A stretch of DNA of 64,000 bases from Bradyrhizobium sp. 141. Lineage in GTDB: Bacteria > Pseudomonadota > Alphaproteobacteria > Rhizobiales > Xanthobacteraceae. The translations under genes and the position numbers were made by a program. The notes under the pieces were generated by a model. The model was given only the letters and a program-made list of their open reading frames with translations, was not told the DNA's origin and made no database searches. The stretch is from NCBI RefSeq assembly GCF_023074055.1, contig NZ_JADPKR010000002.1, positions 62,001 to 126,000 of the forward strand, in the 5' to 3' direction. Each line of letters opens with the position of its first letter. Position 1 is the first letter of the stretch. This document shows, in pieces, positions 34,222 to 44,941 of the stretch.

Positions 34222-34506
34222 CTATCGCGTGGTATTGTTCCAGGTGGGGACCGAGTTGGTCACGCCGACCGAGGGCCAATTGTACGAGCCGACCGACGGC
34301 GCCGTAACCGTGCCGGCCGTCTGTCCGGATGACCCGTAGGACGCCCTCGGCTGCGCTGCCGATGCTGGCGCACCGCTATAGCTCGGCGCCACCACACCCG
34401 TGCTGTAATGTCGGCTCGACCGGACCTTCTTTGCTTCAGCCGCGAAAGGCGCGGCAAGCAATCCGGTCGTGATGAGCGCGGCAATGGCGAATTTGATGGT
34501 TTTCAT
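34222..34506 (-). CDS. Small secreted Ser/Thr/Pro-rich protein
   Basis: 94 residues from ATG 34506. Signal peptide TIKFAIAALITTGLLAAPFAAEA, then a low-complexity Ser/Tyr/Gly/Pro region (RHYSTGVVAPSYSGAPASAA) ending in TNSVPTWNNTTR. No cysteines and no known domain. Perhaps a surface or periplasmic structural protein. Confidence 0.6.
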   Translation of the reverse strand: MKTIKFAIAALITTGLLAAPFAAEAKKVRSSRHYSTGVVAPSYSGAPASAAQPRASYGSSGQTAGTVTAPSVGSYNWPSVGVTNSVPTWNNTTR

Positions 34507-34700
34507 GGCTGATCCTTTCGCCCGCTGCACGCCCCGGTATTCAACTGTACATTCACCGGACAATTTCCATAGGTCTCAGTTCATAACTCCGTGCGCGGAC
34601 GAAGGTGCCGAAGCGCAGGGAGCACGCCTCCGCCGCCTTCGGATGGACCCGAATCAGCGTTAGTGCATTGCGTTCAGTGACTTCCCTGGACGCGAGCAGC

Positions 34701-35021
34701 ATGACCGGCCCCGAACTGAAGCAACTCCGCACCGACCTCTCCGACGCCCTCGAGCGCAAGCTCACGACGGCCGACATGGCCAAGCTCTGCGGATTGCCGG
34801 AGAAGGGCGGCGCTGACACCATCCGGCGCTGGGAGGTCAGCGGCCCGACGCCGTCGGCGACCAAAGTGCTGCGCGTGCTCGCGATGGCGAGCGAGCGCTA
34901 TCCGATCCTGGAGAAGTTCGACATCTTCGATCGCCATGACGTGCGCGAGGAGGACCGACCCGCAAAGCGCGCAGCGTTCCGCGAACAGATGCGGGACGAG
35001 GCGCGACGGCGCCTTGGTTAA
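34701..35021 (+). CDS. XRE-like HTH protein
   Basis: 106 residues. TADMAKLCGLPEKGGADTIR then RWEVSGPTPSATKVLRVLAM reads as a helix-turn-helix of the XRE/cro type, followed by a charged tail. No partner toxin is visible next to it. It is a likely DNA-binding protein of unknown target. Confidence 0.75.
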   Translation: MTGPELKQLRTDLSDALERKLTTADMAKLCGLPEKGGADTIRRWEVSGPTPSATKVLRVLAMASERYPILEKFDIFDRHDVREEDRPAKRAAFREQMRDEARRRLG

Positions 35022-35247
35022 CGAAAGGCGCGCGCGGGTTACCGGAGAGCTGCGAAGTTAAGTCTTCCTTCAGCATTTCTTAAGCCGACATTAAGCACGA
35101 AAATCATTTGCAGCCCAATAAGTTAGCTTGGGCCTCGCTGTGCCACGCATGTGACAGCATTTTCGTCAAAAGCAAGCTATCTGCAAAACCAACGCCGGCG
35201 CGAAAATGCGCGCCTGCCGGGGACCTTTAAGTGTTGGAGTTTGGACT

Positions 35248-35973
35248 ATGAAGAAGATTCTGTTTGCGACCGTGGCGCTGCTCGCGATGGGCGCGGCTGC
35301 TCCGGCCGTCGGCGCCGATCTCGGCAACCGCAACTACTACAAGGCGCCCGCGCCGGCCTATGCCGCGCCGATCTATAACTGGACCGGATTCTATATCGGC
35401 GGCCATGTCGGCGGCGCGTTCTCCAGCGATAACAACTTCAACGGCCTCTCCACCGGCAACAACGGCAACGGCCGTTTCCTCGGCGGCCTGCAGGTCGGAG
35501 CGGACTGGCAGATCAACCCGAACTTCGTGGTCGGCGTCGAAGGTCAGTATTCCTGGCTCTCCGGCAGCGTCGGCGCAGTGTTTCCGGGCGGCGTCGCCTA
35601 CACCAACGACCAGCGTGGCCTCGGCTCGATCACCGGCCGCGTCGGCTACACCTGGGGCCCTGGCCTTCTCTATGTGAAGGGCGGCTACGCCTATTCGGAC
35701 AACAACGAGAGGGTGACGGTCGGTGGCGTGCCGACCGCCTTCGTGATCACCGGCGATCACCGCAACGGCTACACCGTCGGCGCCGGCCTCGAATACATGT
35801 TCGCGCCGAACTGGTCGGCCAAGGCCGAGTACCAGTACTACAATTTCGGCGACGCGAGCTTCACCGGCGGTCCGCTGGCGGGCACTGGCAAGTTTACCAC
35901 CGACGACCACACCATCAAGGCGGGCGTCAACTACCGCTTCAACTGGGCAAGCCCGACTGTGGCGCGCTACTGA
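35248..35973 (+). CDS. Outer-membrane beta-barrel protein (Omp25/31, RopB type)
   Basis: 241 residues. Signal peptide KKILFATVALLAMGAAAPAVGA, then APIYNWTGFYIGGHVGGAFS, the hallmark entry of the rhizobial/Brucella Omp25-Omp31 family. Gly- and aromatic-rich beta-strands follow (GLEYMFAPNWSAKAEYQYYN) and the last strand is TIKAGVNYRFNWASPTVARY with an aromatic end. It forms an eight-stranded barrel in the outer membrane. ATG chosen at 35248; an earlier frame start at 35206 lacks a signal. A strong terminator follows. Confidence 0.93.
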   Translation: MKKILFATVALLAMGAAAPAVGADLGNRNYYKAPAPAYAAPIYNWTGFYIGGHVGGAFSSDNNFNGLSTGNNGNGRFLGGLQVGADWQINPNFVVGVEGQYSWLSGSVGAVFPGGVAYTNDQRGLGSITGRVGYTWGPGLLYVKGGYAYSDNNERVTVGGVPTAFVITGDHRNGYTVGAGLEYMFAPNWSAKAEYQYYNFGDASFTGGPLAGTGKFTTDDHTIKAGVNYRFNWASPTVARY

Positions 35974-35999
35974 TCGGTTACCGAAATCTTACCACGACA

Positions 36000-36031
36000 G
36001 AGGGCCGGCGATTTCGCCGGCCCTCTTTTTT
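36000..36031 (+). terminator. Intrinsic terminator of the porin gene
   Basis: An 11-bp stem (GAGGGCCGGCG with its complement), a 4-base loop ATTT and a run of six T. The cleanest terminator in the window, 26 bp after the porin stop codon. Confidence 0.93.
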
Positions 36032-36138
36032 CGCTCTGCGGAACACGCCCAACCGTTTGCGGAGATTGCGAATTTTTAACTCGCCGTGCGGATACTGCCG
36101 GCCACCAAGCAGAAACAAGAATTGTTGGGGGAATTTCG

Positions 36139-38292
36139 ATGGCGATCCGTCTCAGCCTTAGCGGCTCACTTGGCCGAATGCGGCCTCGTTTCAAAATGCC
36201 GACCTGGGGCGTGCGCGGCAGCCTGTTCGCGGCCTTCGCGGTGATCGCGGGCATGGGCCTCGTGATCTCGGCCGGCGCGGGCCTCGTGCTGCAAAATCTC
36301 GGCGGACGCATGACCGAACTGAGCGGGCGGGACATTCCGCGCCTTGCCGCCAGCCTGCAATTGTCGGCACTGAGTGCGAGCCTTGCGGCACAGGGACCGG
36401 CCCTGCTTGCGGCTCAAACCGAGGAAGCGCTGAACGAACGCACCAAGAAGCTCAGGGAATTGCAGGAGCAGACGCAGAAGAAGCTCAACGAGATCATCGA
36501 GCTCGGCGGCGACAAGACCGTCGTCTCCGGACTCAGCGAGACGATGAAGAGCATCAACGAGGCGGCCCAGAGCCTGGCCAAGGCCGCCCGCGAACGGCTG
36601 GATATCGCCGCCCTTCACGACAAGCAATACGACGCGCTGCGCAACGCGCAGGGCGCATTCGTCGGCGCGGCCAGCCCGGCGATGCTCGACGCGCAGACCC
36701 GGGTCAACGCCATTCTCGGCTCGGCCGACCTGTCTGCCGCAGATGCCAGCGACGCCGCGCAGACCGTCGGCCAGCTCGGCAACGTCGTCGCCAGCGGCAA
36801 TCTCGCCGCCGCCGACATGAGTGCGGCGCTGTCGGCCAACACGAGCGACAAGCTCGACGACATCCAGAAGGGATTCAAGACGGCGCAGGGCCGCCTGCGC
36901 TCCAACCTCGATCTGTTGCCGGACAATCAGGGCAACAAGATGCTGCGCGAAGCAGCGGAGAAGCTGCTCGCGCTCGGCACCGGCAAGACCGGCGTGTTCA
37001 ATCTGCGTGAGAAGGAGCTCGATTCTGTCGACTACGGCCAGACCATCCTGGACGAGACCCGCAAGCTCAATATCGGCCTCGGCATCAGCGTGCAGCAGCT
37101 CGTCGACGGCGTGCAGAAGGAGACCAACGCCTCGACCTCCCAGGCGCAGCAGGAGACCTCGCTCGCGACGACCGTGATGCTGGCGCTCGGCTCCCTGATG
37201 CTGGTCGGCTCGGCGCTGTTCGTCTGGCTCTATGTCGGCCGCAACATCCTCCGCCGCATCCGTGAGCTTCAGCGCGCCATGCAGCTGCTGTCGGCCGGCG
37301 ACCTCGACAGCGAGATCGTCCGTTCCCGGCAAAACGATGAGATCGGCGTGATGAAGGAAACGCTGACCGTATTCCGCGACAGCATGATCGAAGCACGGGC
37401 GCTTGCCGGCGAGCAGGAAAAAGACCGTATCGCCAAGGCGGAGCGGGCCGCGCGCATGGAAGCGAAGATCGCCGAATTCGAAAACACGGTGCGCTCCGCG
37501 CTCGACAATCTGGCGCAGTCGGCTAATTCGATGCAATCGACCGCGCAGAGCATGTCGACCACCGCCGACCAGTCCAACGCGCTGGTGAACGCGGTTGCCT
37601 CCGCCGCCGAGGAGACGTCAGTCAACGTGCAGACCGTGTCGTCGGGCACCGAGCAGCTGTCCTCCTCGATCGAGGAGATCAGCAGGCAGGTCGTCACTTC
37701 CGCCGCGATCGCCAAGAAGGCGGTCGACGAGGCCGGCGCCACCGACGCAACGGTGCAGAGCCTTGCCGACAGCGCGAGCCGCATCAGCGTCGTGGTCGAT
37801 TTGATCCAGACCATCGCCTCGCAGACCAACCTGCTCGCGCTCAACGCCACCATCGAGGCGGCGCGTGCCGGCGAGGCCGGCCGCGGCTTCGCGGTGGTTG
37901 CCTCCGAGGTGAAGAGTCTCGCGAGCCAGACCGCCAAGGCGACGGAGGAAATCCGCACCCAGATCGCGAGCATGCAGAACATCACGACATCGGCGGTCGG
38001 CGCCATCCAGGGCATCGGCCGGATCATCGGCGAGATCGACGGCGTGACCACGACGATCGCGGCCGCGGTCGAGGAGCAGGGCGCCGCCACCCGCGAGATC
38101 GCGCGCAACATCCAGCACGCGGCCGGCGGCACCAGCGAAGTCTCCAGCAATATTGTCGGCGTCTCCACCGCCTCGGCCGAAGCCGGCGCCGCGGCCAACG
38201 AAGTGCTGGGCGCCTCCGACGCGCTGCGGCGCGAAGCCGACATGCTGCGCGGAGAGATCGACGCGTTCCTCAACAACATGCGGGCGGCGTAA
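36139..38292 (+). CDS. Methyl-accepting chemotaxis protein
   Basis: 717 residues. Membrane helix at about 29-50 ([20 protein letters not shown]), a helical periplasmic sensor about 50-340, a second membrane helix ([20 protein letters not shown]), HAMP about 370-425, and a signalling domain whose hairpin tip is [20 protein letters not shown] with [16 protein letters not shown]. The NQT-like [15 protein letters not shown] methylation helix follows. No C-terminal CheR-tether pentapeptide. It is monocistronic behind a rho-independent terminator. Confidence 0.93.
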   Translation: MAIRLSLSGSLGRMRPRFKMPTWGVRGSLFAAFAVIAGMGLVISAGAGLVLQNLGGRMTELSGRDIPRLAASLQLSALSASLAAQGPALLAAQTEEALNERTKKLRELQEQTQKKLNEIIELGGDKTVVSGLSETMKSINEAAQSLAKAARERLDIAALHDKQYDALRNAQGAFVGAASPAMLDAQTRVNAILGSADLSAADASDAAQTVGQLGNVVASGNLAAADMSAALSANTSDKLDDIQKGFKTAQGRLRSNLDLLPDNQGNKMLREAAEKLLALGTGKTGVFNLREKELDSVDYGQTILDETRKLNIGLGISVQQLVDGVQKETNASTSQAQQETSLATTVMLALGSLMLVGSALFVWLYVGRNILRRIRELQRAMQLLSAGDLDSEIVRSRQNDEIGVMKETLTVFRDSMIEARALAGEQEKDRIAKAERAARMEAKIAEFENTVRSALDNLAQSANSMQSTAQSMSTTADQSNALVNAVASAAEETSVNVQTVSSGTEQLSSSIEEISRQVVTSAAIAKKAVDEAGATDATVQSLADSASRISVVVDLIQTIASQTNLLALNATIEAARAGEAGRGFAVVASEVKSLASQTAKATEEIRTQIASMQNITTSAVGAIQGIGRIIGEIDGVTTTIAAAVEEQGAATREIARNIQHAAGGTSEVSSNIVGVSTASAEAGAAANEVLGASDALRREADMLRGEIDAFLNNMRAA

Positions 38293-38324
38293 GGACGCCG
38301 GCCCGTCGTTTCGAGACCAGACCG

Positions 38325-38359
38325 GTAGCCCGGATGGAGCGCAGCTCCATCCGGGCTAC
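38325..38359. repeat. Palindromic repeat (GTAGCCCGGATGGAGC)
   Basis: GTAGCCCGGATGGAGC, loop GCA, GCTCCATCCGGGCTAC: a 16-bp perfect hairpin of the REP type common in Bradyrhizobium. No U-run follows; it could still shield the 3' end of the chemoreceptor mRNA. Confidence 0.8.
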
Positions 38360-38450
38360 GGAAAAAGCCGCCGGTATGACCGCCATGCGGAGACCACGGC
38401 CCGTCCTTTTTCGGCTGGCGCGCCGCCCGCGGCGGGTTTAAGCCGGTAGC

Positions 38451-39512
38451 ATGAACGCAAAAACCGACACCGTGCAGTCCTCGGCCGAGGCCCTGCGCTA
38501 CCCCTGGGAACAGCATCCTGGTCACGACGAGATCGTCGAGGTGCGTCCCGGCGTGTTGTGGGCGCGGCTGAAGCTGCCGTTTCGCCTCAACCACGTGAAC
38601 GTCTACCTGCTCGCCGACGGCGACGGCTATGCCATGGTGGATACCGGCTTCGGCAACGAGGAGACGATCGAGGCCTGGACCAAGCTGTTCGACGGACCGC
38701 TGAAGGGCATCGACATCACGCGCCTGATCGTGACCCACTCCCACCCCGACCATGTCGGACTCGCGGGCTGGGTCGTCGAGCGGTTCAACTGCCCGCTGGT
38801 GATGTCGCAGGTCGAATATCTGCAATCGGTCTATCACCAGAACCGCGGCACCGCGGAACGGCAGGAAGCGCAGCGGCTGTTCTTCCGCCGCCATGGCATG
38901 GACGAGTCGCTCACCGAAAAGCTGCTGGGCCGCGGCCAGGATTATCTCAAGCGCGTCTCGGTGCTGCCGCCCTCCTACCGCCGCATCTCCCACGGCGACG
39001 ACGTCGTGATCGGCACGCGCCGCTTCAAGGTGATCACCGGCGGCGGTCACGCGCTCGACCAGGTGATGCTGTATTGCGCCGACGACAAGCTGTTCCTCTC
39101 CGCCGACCAGGTGCTGAGCAAGATCTCGCCCAATGTCAGCGTCTGGGCGGTCGAGCCCGACCAGAACTCGCTCGGCGAATATCTGGCCTCGCTCGCCAGC
39201 CTCACCACGACGCTGCCCTACGACGTGCTGGTGCTGCCCGGCCACGGCGTGCCGTTCTACGGACTGAAGACCCGCATCAAGCAGCTCGCCGACCACCATG
39301 AAGAGCGCTGCCGCCTGATCGCGGAAGCCTGCCGCGAGGTGCCGCAGACCTCGCGCGCCTTGGTGCCCGTCGTGTTCAACAAGCATGTGCTCGACGAGCA
39401 CCAGATGGGTTTTGCCGCCGGCGAGCTGGTCGCGCATGTCAACTACATGATCGTCGAGGGCCGGCTGACGGCGGAGACAAAGGACGGCGTGCTGCAGTTC
39501 CGGACGACGTGA
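38451..39512 (+). CDS. Metallo-beta-lactamase fold hydrolase
   Basis: 353 residues. Metal ligands are in [14 protein letters not shown] (H-x-H-x-D-H), [13 protein letters not shown] and [10 protein letters not shown], and a C-terminal winged part holds [20 protein letters not shown]. The fold covers lactonases, glyoxalase II-like and thioester hydrolases; the C-terminal helical extension matches the large bacterial subgroup related to human LACTB2. Substrate unknown. It is 283 bp upstream of hemA on the same strand, but a FixK box and a promoter lie between. Confidence 0.9.
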   Translation: MNAKTDTVQSSAEALRYPWEQHPGHDEIVEVRPGVLWARLKLPFRLNHVNVYLLADGDGYAMVDTGFGNEETIEAWTKLFDGPLKGIDITRLIVTHSHPDHVGLAGWVVERFNCPLVMSQVEYLQSVYHQNRGTAERQEAQRLFFRRHGMDESLTEKLLGRGQDYLKRVSVLPPSYRRISHGDDVVIGTRRFKVITGGGHALDQVMLYCADDKLFLSADQVLSKISPNVSVWAVEPDQNSLGEYLASLASLTTTLPYDVLVLPGHGVPFYGLKTRIKQLADHHEERCRLIAEACREVPQTSRALVPVVFNKHVLDEHQMGFAAGELVAHVNYMIVEGRLTAETKDGVLQFRTT

Positions 39513-39645
39513 GCTACGGCGTCGGCACGACCGGCTGCGCAATCATGGACGGAGCGCGCGTCTTGGACAAAATGTCCATGGCAGCAGCCAGGGTCCGTGC
39601 CTTCCCTGGAGCCTCGGTCCCCGCGGGCAGGCCCGTGTTAGGCGT

Positions 39646-39659
39646 TTGATCCAAATCAA
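39646..39659 (+). promoter_or_regulatory. FixK/FNR box of hemA
   Basis: TTGATCCAAATCAA, a perfect TTGAT-N4-ATCAA site. TATCAATATA at 39681-39690 sits at the spacing expected for a -10 element if the box is centred at -41.5, giving a start near 39694, about 100 bp before the hemA ATG. Oxygen-limited induction of hemA through FixK2 is established for B. japonicum. Confidence 0.85.
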
Positions 39660-39795
39660 CTATCGCCGGCGATACGCCGCTATCAATATACCCGCGCCCC
39701 TCGTGACAAATGTGTGGGGGCGCATGGACATTGGAGCTGGAAAAGCTCTAAAAATGAGCGGCCGCCGTGGCCGGGTTCCGTTGCAGGTTTTGCCG

Positions 39796-41025
39796 ATGGA
39801 TTACAACCAGTTCTTCGATTCCGCCCTCGATCGTCTCCACGCCGAGCGGCGCTACCGCGTGTTCGCCGACCTGGAGCGGACGGCCGGCAGATTCCCGCAC
39901 GCGGTCTGGCACTCGCCCAAGGGCAAGCGCGACGTCGTGATCTGGTGCTCCAACGATTATCTCGGCATGGGCCAACACCCGAAGGTGGTCGGTGCCATGG
40001 TCGAGACCGCGACGCGCGTCGGCACCGGTGCCGGCGGCACCCGCAACATCGCCGGCACGCATCATCCGCTGGTCCAGCTCGAGACCGAGCTCGCCGATCT
40101 CCACGGCAAGGAAGCCGCGCTGCTGTTCACCTCGGGCTATGTCTCGAACCAGACCGGCATCCCGACCATCGCAAAGCTCATTCCGAACTGTCTCATTCTG
40201 TCGGACGAGCTCAACCACAATTCGATGATCGAGGGCATCCGCCAGTCGGGCTGCGAGCGGGTCGTGTTCCGCCACAACGATCTTGCGCATCTGGAGGCGC
40301 TGTTGAAAGCGGCCGACCCGAACCGGCCGAAGCTGATCGTGTGCGAGAGCCTTTATTCCATGGACGGCGACGTCGCCCCGCTCGCCAAGATCTGCGATCT
40401 CGCCGAGACGTACAAGGCGATGACCTATGTCGACGAGGTCCACGCGGTCGGCATGTACGGCCCGCGCGGCGGCGGCATCGCCGAGCGTGACGGCGTCATG
40501 CACCGCATCGACATTCTGGAAGGCACGCTGGCGAAAGCGTTCGGCTGCCTCGGCGGTTACATCGCCGCCAACGGCCAGATCATCGATGCCGTGCGCTCCT
40601 ACGCACCGGGCTTCATCTTCACGACCGCGCTGCCGCCGGCGATCTGCTCCGCGGCGACCGCCGCGATCAAACATCTGAAGACCTCGAACTGGGAGCGCGA
40701 GCGCCACCAGGACCGTGCCGCCCGCGTCAAGGCGATCCTCAACGCCGCCGGCCTGCCTGTGATGTCGAGCGACACCCACATCGTGCCGCTGTTCGTCGGC
40801 GATCCCGAGAAGTGCAAGCAGGCGTCCGACCTCCTGCTCGAAGAGCACGGCATCTACATCCAGCCGATCAACTATCCGACTGTCGCCAAGGGCAGCGAGC
40901 GGCTGCGCATCACGCCCTCGCCCTATCACGACGACGGCCTGATCGATCAGCTCGCCGAAGCCCTGCTGCAAGTGTGGGACCGCCTCGGCCTGCCGCTGCG
41001 CGCGAAGTCGATGGCGGCGGAGTAG
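39796..41025 (+). CDS. hemA: 5-Aminolevulinate synthase (HemA)
   Basis: 409 residues, the length of the B. japonicum enzyme. It condenses glycine and succinyl-CoA to 5-aminolevulinate, the first step of heme synthesis in alphaproteobacteria. Seen: [38 protein letters not shown], the substrate Gly-rich [36 protein letters not shown], and the PLP lysine in [14 protein letters not shown] (Lys247). The ATG at 39796 was chosen because the family starts with MDYNQFF; the frame is open back to 39646. A FixK box upstream predicts induction at low oxygen, in step with high heme demand in nodules. Confidence 0.96.
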   Translation: MDYNQFFDSALDRLHAERRYRVFADLERTAGRFPHAVWHSPKGKRDVVIWCSNDYLGMGQHPKVVGAMVETATRVGTGAGGTRNIAGTHHPLVQLETELADLHGKEAALLFTSGYVSNQTGIPTIAKLIPNCLILSDELNHNSMIEGIRQSGCERVVFRHNDLAHLEALLKAADPNRPKLIVCESLYSMDGDVAPLAKICDLAETYKAMTYVDEVHAVGMYGPRGGGIAERDGVMHRIDILEGTLAKAFGCLGGYIAANGQIIDAVRSYAPGFIFTTALPPAICSAATAAIKHLKTSNWERERHQDRAARVKAILNAAGLPVMSSDTHIVPLFVGDPEKCKQASDLLLEEHGIYIQPINYPTVAKGSERLRITPSPYHDDGLIDQLAEALLQVWDRLGLPLRAKSMAAE

Positions 41026-41070
41026 GCTTCTCGCCTCTCCGTAGAACCAACTTCTATCGAGCCCGTGGCT

Positions 41071-41225
41071 ACCCCTCTCCCCGACCCTTCCCCGCAAGGG
41101 GGGAGGGAGCGAGATAGGCGTGCCTGCCTCACGTTGATCTGCCACTCTGTCCCGTCTCGATCGCGACAATCGACACTCTCTCCGTTCCCTCCCCCGTTGT
41201 GGGAGGGTCAGGGAGGGGGGTGCCG
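41071..41225. repeat. Clustered palindromic repeats (CCCTTCCCCGCAAGGGG / CCCTCCCCC families)
   Basis: CCCTTCCCCGCAAGGGGGGA near 41085 and CCCTCCCCCGTTGTGGGAGG near 41188 are two short inverted repeats in the 319-bp gap between hemA and the hybrid kinase. They resemble the element at 28752. No gene is visible in the gap. Confidence 0.6.
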
Positions 41226-41344
41226 CACGGGGATTCTCTCGGCAGACCCCAAGCGACGCACCTTAACGACAACGCCAGTTCCCGCCCTCACCCGCCATTT
41301 CGCTGTCGCCTCCACCGGTCCAACGCGCTAGATTTACAGGGAAA

Positions 41345-44300
41345 ATGAGCTTGGGCGCCGGTCAGCGCCCTGGGAGAAGCGCGCTCGCCATGCTGCACGA
41401 TTGGGGCGTGATCGCCGCCGCCTTCGGCTATATCGGCTTCCTGTTCCTGGTGGCGAGCCATGGCGACCGCCGCTCGCCGGCCGGACGCGGCCGTGCCTCC
41501 GGGTGGATCTATCCGCTGTCGCTGGCGATCTACTGCACCTCCTGGACCTTCTTCGGCTCGGTCGGCTTCGCCACCCGTACCTCGACCGACTTTCTCGCCA
41601 TCTATGTCGGCCCGATCCTGATGATCGGGCTCGGCGCGGGCGTCTTGCGCCGCGTGATTCAGCTGGCGAAAGCCCACAACATCACCTCGATCGCCGATTT
41701 CATCGGCGCCCGCTACGGCAAGAGCCAGGCGGTGGCGGCGACCGTCGCGCTGATCGTGATCATCGGCTCGGTGCCCTACATCGCGCTCCAGCTCAAGGCG
41801 GTGGCCTCCTCGCTCGCAACGATCCTGAGCGAGGACCAGGCCTTCTCCCACATCCCGATCCTCGGCGACATGGCGCTGATGGTGACGCTGGCGATGGCGG
41901 CCTTCGCGGTGCTGTTCGGCACACGGCAGACCGACGCCACCGAGCACCAGCACGGCCTGATGCTGGCGGTCGCGACCGAATCCATCATCAAGCTGGTCGC
42001 CTTCCTCGCCGCCGGCATCTTCGTCACCTTCTGGATGTTCTCGCCGCAAGAACTGATCGAGCGCGCCATGAAGACGCCGGAGGCGGTGCGCGCCATCAAC
42101 TACTCGCCGTCGATCGGCAACTTCCTCACCATGACGCTGCTGTCGCTATGCGCGATCATGCTGCTGCCGCGCCAGTTCCACGTCAGTGTGGTGGAGAATT
42201 CCAGCGATGCCGAGGTCGGTCGCGCACGCTGGCTGTTCCCGCTCTACCTCATCGCCATCAACCTGTTCGTGATCCCGATCGCGCTCGCCGGCCTCGTCAG
42301 CTTCCCGTTCGGCGTGGCCGACCCTGATATGTACGTGCTGGCGTTGCCGATGGAGGGAGGTGCGGATCTGCTCAGCGTCGCCATCTTCGTCGGCGGCCTG
42401 TCGGCGGCAACCGCGATGGTGATCGTCGAATGCGTCGCGCTTTCCATCATGGTCTCGAACGATCTCGTGGTGCCCCTGGTGCTGCAACGCCGGCCGGAAG
42501 GACGCACCGGTGGCGCAGATTTCAGCGACTTCCTGCTGCGCTCGCGGCGGCTCGCGATCTTCGCCATCATGGTGATGGCCTATTTCTACTACCGCGCGCT
42601 CGGCAATACCCAGCTCGCGGCGATCGGCCTGCTCTCCTTTGCCGCCATCGCCCAGCTCGCGCCGAGCTTCTTCGGCGGCCTGTTATGGCGGCGCGCGACC
42701 GCGCGCGGCGCGATCGGCGGCATGCTGGTCGGCTTCGCGGTGTGGCTCTACACGCTGTTCATACCGAGCTTCATGGACACCTCGACCACGGGAATCCTGC
42801 TGCTCCAGCATGGACCGTTCGGCATCGAGGCGCTGCGGCCGCAGGCGCTGTTCGGCGCCGATCTGCCGCCGCTGATGCACGGCGTCATCTGGTCGCTGTC
42901 GCTCAACATCCTGACCTATGTGCTGCTGTCGCTGGCGCGAAGGCCCTCGTCCATCGAGCTGTTGCAGGCCGATCTGTTCGTGCCCAACACGCTCGCGCCG
43001 ATCTCCCCGGGTTTCCGCCGCTGGCGCACCACCGTCACCGTGCAGGACATCCAGACCACCGTCGCGCAATATCTCGGCCCCGACCGCGCCCGGCATTCCT
43101 TCGAGGCGTTCTCGGCGCGGCGCAATGTCCGGCTGGAGTCCGGAGCCCCCGCTGACTTCGAGCTGTTGCAGCACGCCGAGCACCTGATCGCCTCCTCGAT
43201 CGGCGCGGCCTCCTCCCGCCTCGTGATGTCGCTGCTGCTGCGCAAGCGCACGGTCTCGGCCAAAGCCGCACTCAAGCTGCTCGACGACTCGCACGCGGCC
43301 CTGCATTTCAACCGCGAGATACTCCAGACCGCACTCAACCACGTGCGCCAGGGCATCGCGGTGTTCGATGCCGACCTGCAACTGATCTGCTCCAACCGGC
43401 AGTTCGGTGATCTCCTCAACGTTCCCCCGCACATCGTCCAATTCGGCACGCCCTTGCGCGAGATCCTGGAATTCATGGGCGTGAGCGATCCGGATCATCA
43501 GACCGACCGTGAGGCGATGATCGAGAAGCGCCTCGCCGCTTACACCACCGACAGCGAGCCATATCTCGAGCGCCTGCCGGAACGCCACATGGTGATCGAG
43601 GTGCTCACCAACCACATGCCCGGCAGCGGTTTCGTCATCACCTTCACCGATGTCACACCCAGCTTCGAGGCGGCGGAAGCACTGGAGCGCGCCAACGCGA
43701 CGCTGGAAAAGCGCGTGCGCGACCGGACCGAGGAATTGACGCGGCTGAACTCCGAGCTGGCCCTGGCCAAGAGCACGGCGGAAGACGCCAGCATCTCCAA
43801 GACGCGCTTCCTCGCCGCCGCCAGCCACGACATTCTCCAGCCGCTGAACGCGGCGCGGCTCTATGTCACGAGCCTGGTCGAGCGCCAGCACAGCGGCGAG
43901 GAGACGCGGCTGGTCGAGAACATCGACGAATCGCTGCAGGCGATCGAAGAGATTCTCGGTGCGCTGCTCGACATCTCCCGCCTCGACGCCGGCGCGATGA
44001 CCACCTCGATCTCGAGTTTCAAGATGGCCGATCTGATGCGCTCGCTGGAGATCGAGTTCGCACCGATCGCGCGCGCCAAGGGCCTGGAGCTCGCTTTCGT
44101 GCCCTGCTCGCTGCCAGTCGAGTCGGATCGGCTCCTGCTGCGGCGCCTGCTCCAGAACCTGATCTCGAACGCGATCAAATACACCCCGCGCGGCCGCGTG
44201 CTGGTCGGCTGCCGCCGCCGCGGCGCCGCGCTCAAGATCTGCGTCTACGACACCGGCGTCGGCATCCCGCCCGTCAAGCGCGGCGAGATCTTCAAGGAAT

Positions 44301-44899
44301 TCCATCGCCTGGAGCAGGGCGCGCGGATCGCGCGCGGGCTGGGGCTCGGTCTCTCGATCGTCGAACGCCTCGCGCGGGTGCTCAAGCACGGTATCGCCAT
44401 CGACGGCAACAAGAGCGGCGGCTCGGTGTTCTCCGTGACGGTGCCGACGGCCAAGGCGATCACCCACACCGCCGCCGTGACCAGTGCGACGCCGCTGGCG
44501 CGCACGCCGATCTCGGGCGCGCTGATCGTCTGCATCGAGAACGACGCGGCGATCCTCGACGGCATGCGCACGCTGCTGAAGGCCTGGGACGCCGAGGTGA
44601 TCGCGGTCGCCGATCCCGAAGGCGCGATCGCCGCAATCGAAACCGCCGGAAGACGCGTCACCGGCCTCTTGGTCGACTATCATCTCGATCGCGGCAACGG
44701 CATCGCCGCGATCCGCGACATTCGCCGTCGCTTCGGCGATACCATCCCCGCGATCCTCATCACGGCCGACCGCAGCCCCGCCGTGCAGGTGGCTGCACGC
44801 GACGAGAAGGTCGCGGTGCTCAACAAGCCGGTCAAGCCGGCCTCGCTCCGCGCGCTCCTTGGCCAGTGGCGCACCCAGCAGATGGTGGCGGCGGAGTGA
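41345..44899 (+). CDS. Hybrid sensor histidine kinase with sodium:solute symporter-like sensor domain (CrbS-like)
   Basis: 1184 residues. The N-terminal about 540 residues form a 12-13 helix SSS-type transporter domain (IYCTSWTFFGSVGFATRTST, HNITSIADFIGARYGKSQAV). A linker with a conserved SSRLVMSLLLRKR segment leads to a PAS-like part (GIAVFDADLQLICSNRQFGD), a coiled coil, the phospho-His in LAAASHDILQPLNAARLY, HATPase with LISNAIKYTPRG and DTGVGIP and GLGLGLSIVER, and a C-terminal receiver (LLVDYHLDRGNG with phospho-Asp; VLNKPVKPASLRALL). This matches CrbS-type kinases, which regulate acetate and other carboxylate use. The response regulator at 50194 and MFS transporter at 51165 are candidate outputs. 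Confidence 0.93.
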   Translation: MSLGAGQRPGRSALAMLHDWGVIAAAFGYIGFLFLVASHGDRRSPAGRGRASGWIYPLSLAIYCTSWTFFGSVGFATRTSTDFLAIYVGPILMIGLGAGVLRRVIQLAKAHNITSIADFIGARYGKSQAVAATVALIVIIGSVPYIALQLKAVASSLATILSEDQAFSHIPILGDMALMVTLAMAAFAVLFGTRQTDATEHQHGLMLAVATESIIKLVAFLAAGIFVTFWMFSPQELIERAMKTPEAVRAINYSPSIGNFLTMTLLSLCAIMLLPRQFHVSVVENSSDAEVGRARWLFPLYLIAINLFVIPIALAGLVSFPFGVADPDMYVLALPMEGGADLLSVAIFVGGLSAATAMVIVECVALSIMVSNDLVVPLVLQRRPEGRTGGADFSDFLLRSRRLAIFAIMVMAYFYYRALGNTQLAAIGLLSFAAIAQLAPSFFGGLLWRRATARGAIGGMLVGFAVWLYTLFIPSFMDTSTTGILLLQHGPFGIEALRPQALFGADLPPLMHGVIWSLSLNILTYVLLSLARRPSSIELLQADLFVPNTLAPISPGFRRWRTTVTVQDIQTTVAQYLGPDRARHSFEAFSARRNVRLESGAPADFELLQHAEHLIASSIGAASSRLVMSLLLRKRTVSAKAALKLLDDSHAALHFNREILQTALNHVRQGIAVFDADLQLICSNRQFGDLLNVPPHIVQFGTPLREILEFMGVSDPDHQTDREAMIEKRLAAYTTDSEPYLERLPERHMVIEVLTNHMPGSGFVITFTDVTPSFEAAEALERANATLEKRVRDRTEELTRLNSELALAKSTAEDASISKTRFLAAASHDILQPLNAARLYVTSLVERQHSGEETRLVENIDESLQAIEEILGALLDISRLDAGAMTTSISSFKMADLMRSLEIEFAPIARAKGLELAFVPCSLPVESDRLLLRRLLQNLISNAIKYTPRGRVLVGCRRRGAALKICVYDTGVGIPPVKRGEIFKEFHRLEQGARIARGLGLGLSIVERLARVLKHGIAIDGNKSGGSVFSVTVPTAKAITHTAAVTSATPLARTPISGALIVCIENDAAILDGMRTLLKAWDAEVIAVADPEGAIAAIETAGRRVTGLLVDYHLDRGNGIAAIRDIRRRFGDTIPAILITADRSPAVQVAARDEKVAVLNKPVKPASLRALLGQWRTQQMVAAE

Positions 44900-44941
44900 A
44901 GCGGCCTTCCTGACGAAAGCCAGCAGGCCCACCTTCACCGC

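Noticed and set aside
37269..39542. 757-codon minus-strand frame over the chemoreceptor and MBL genes
   Set aside because: Spans two unrelated plus-strand genes and a REP hairpin; composition is that of a mirror frame.
42683..44938. 751-codon minus-strand frame over the hybrid kinase
   Set aside because: Mirror frame; kinase motifs are complete on the plus strand.
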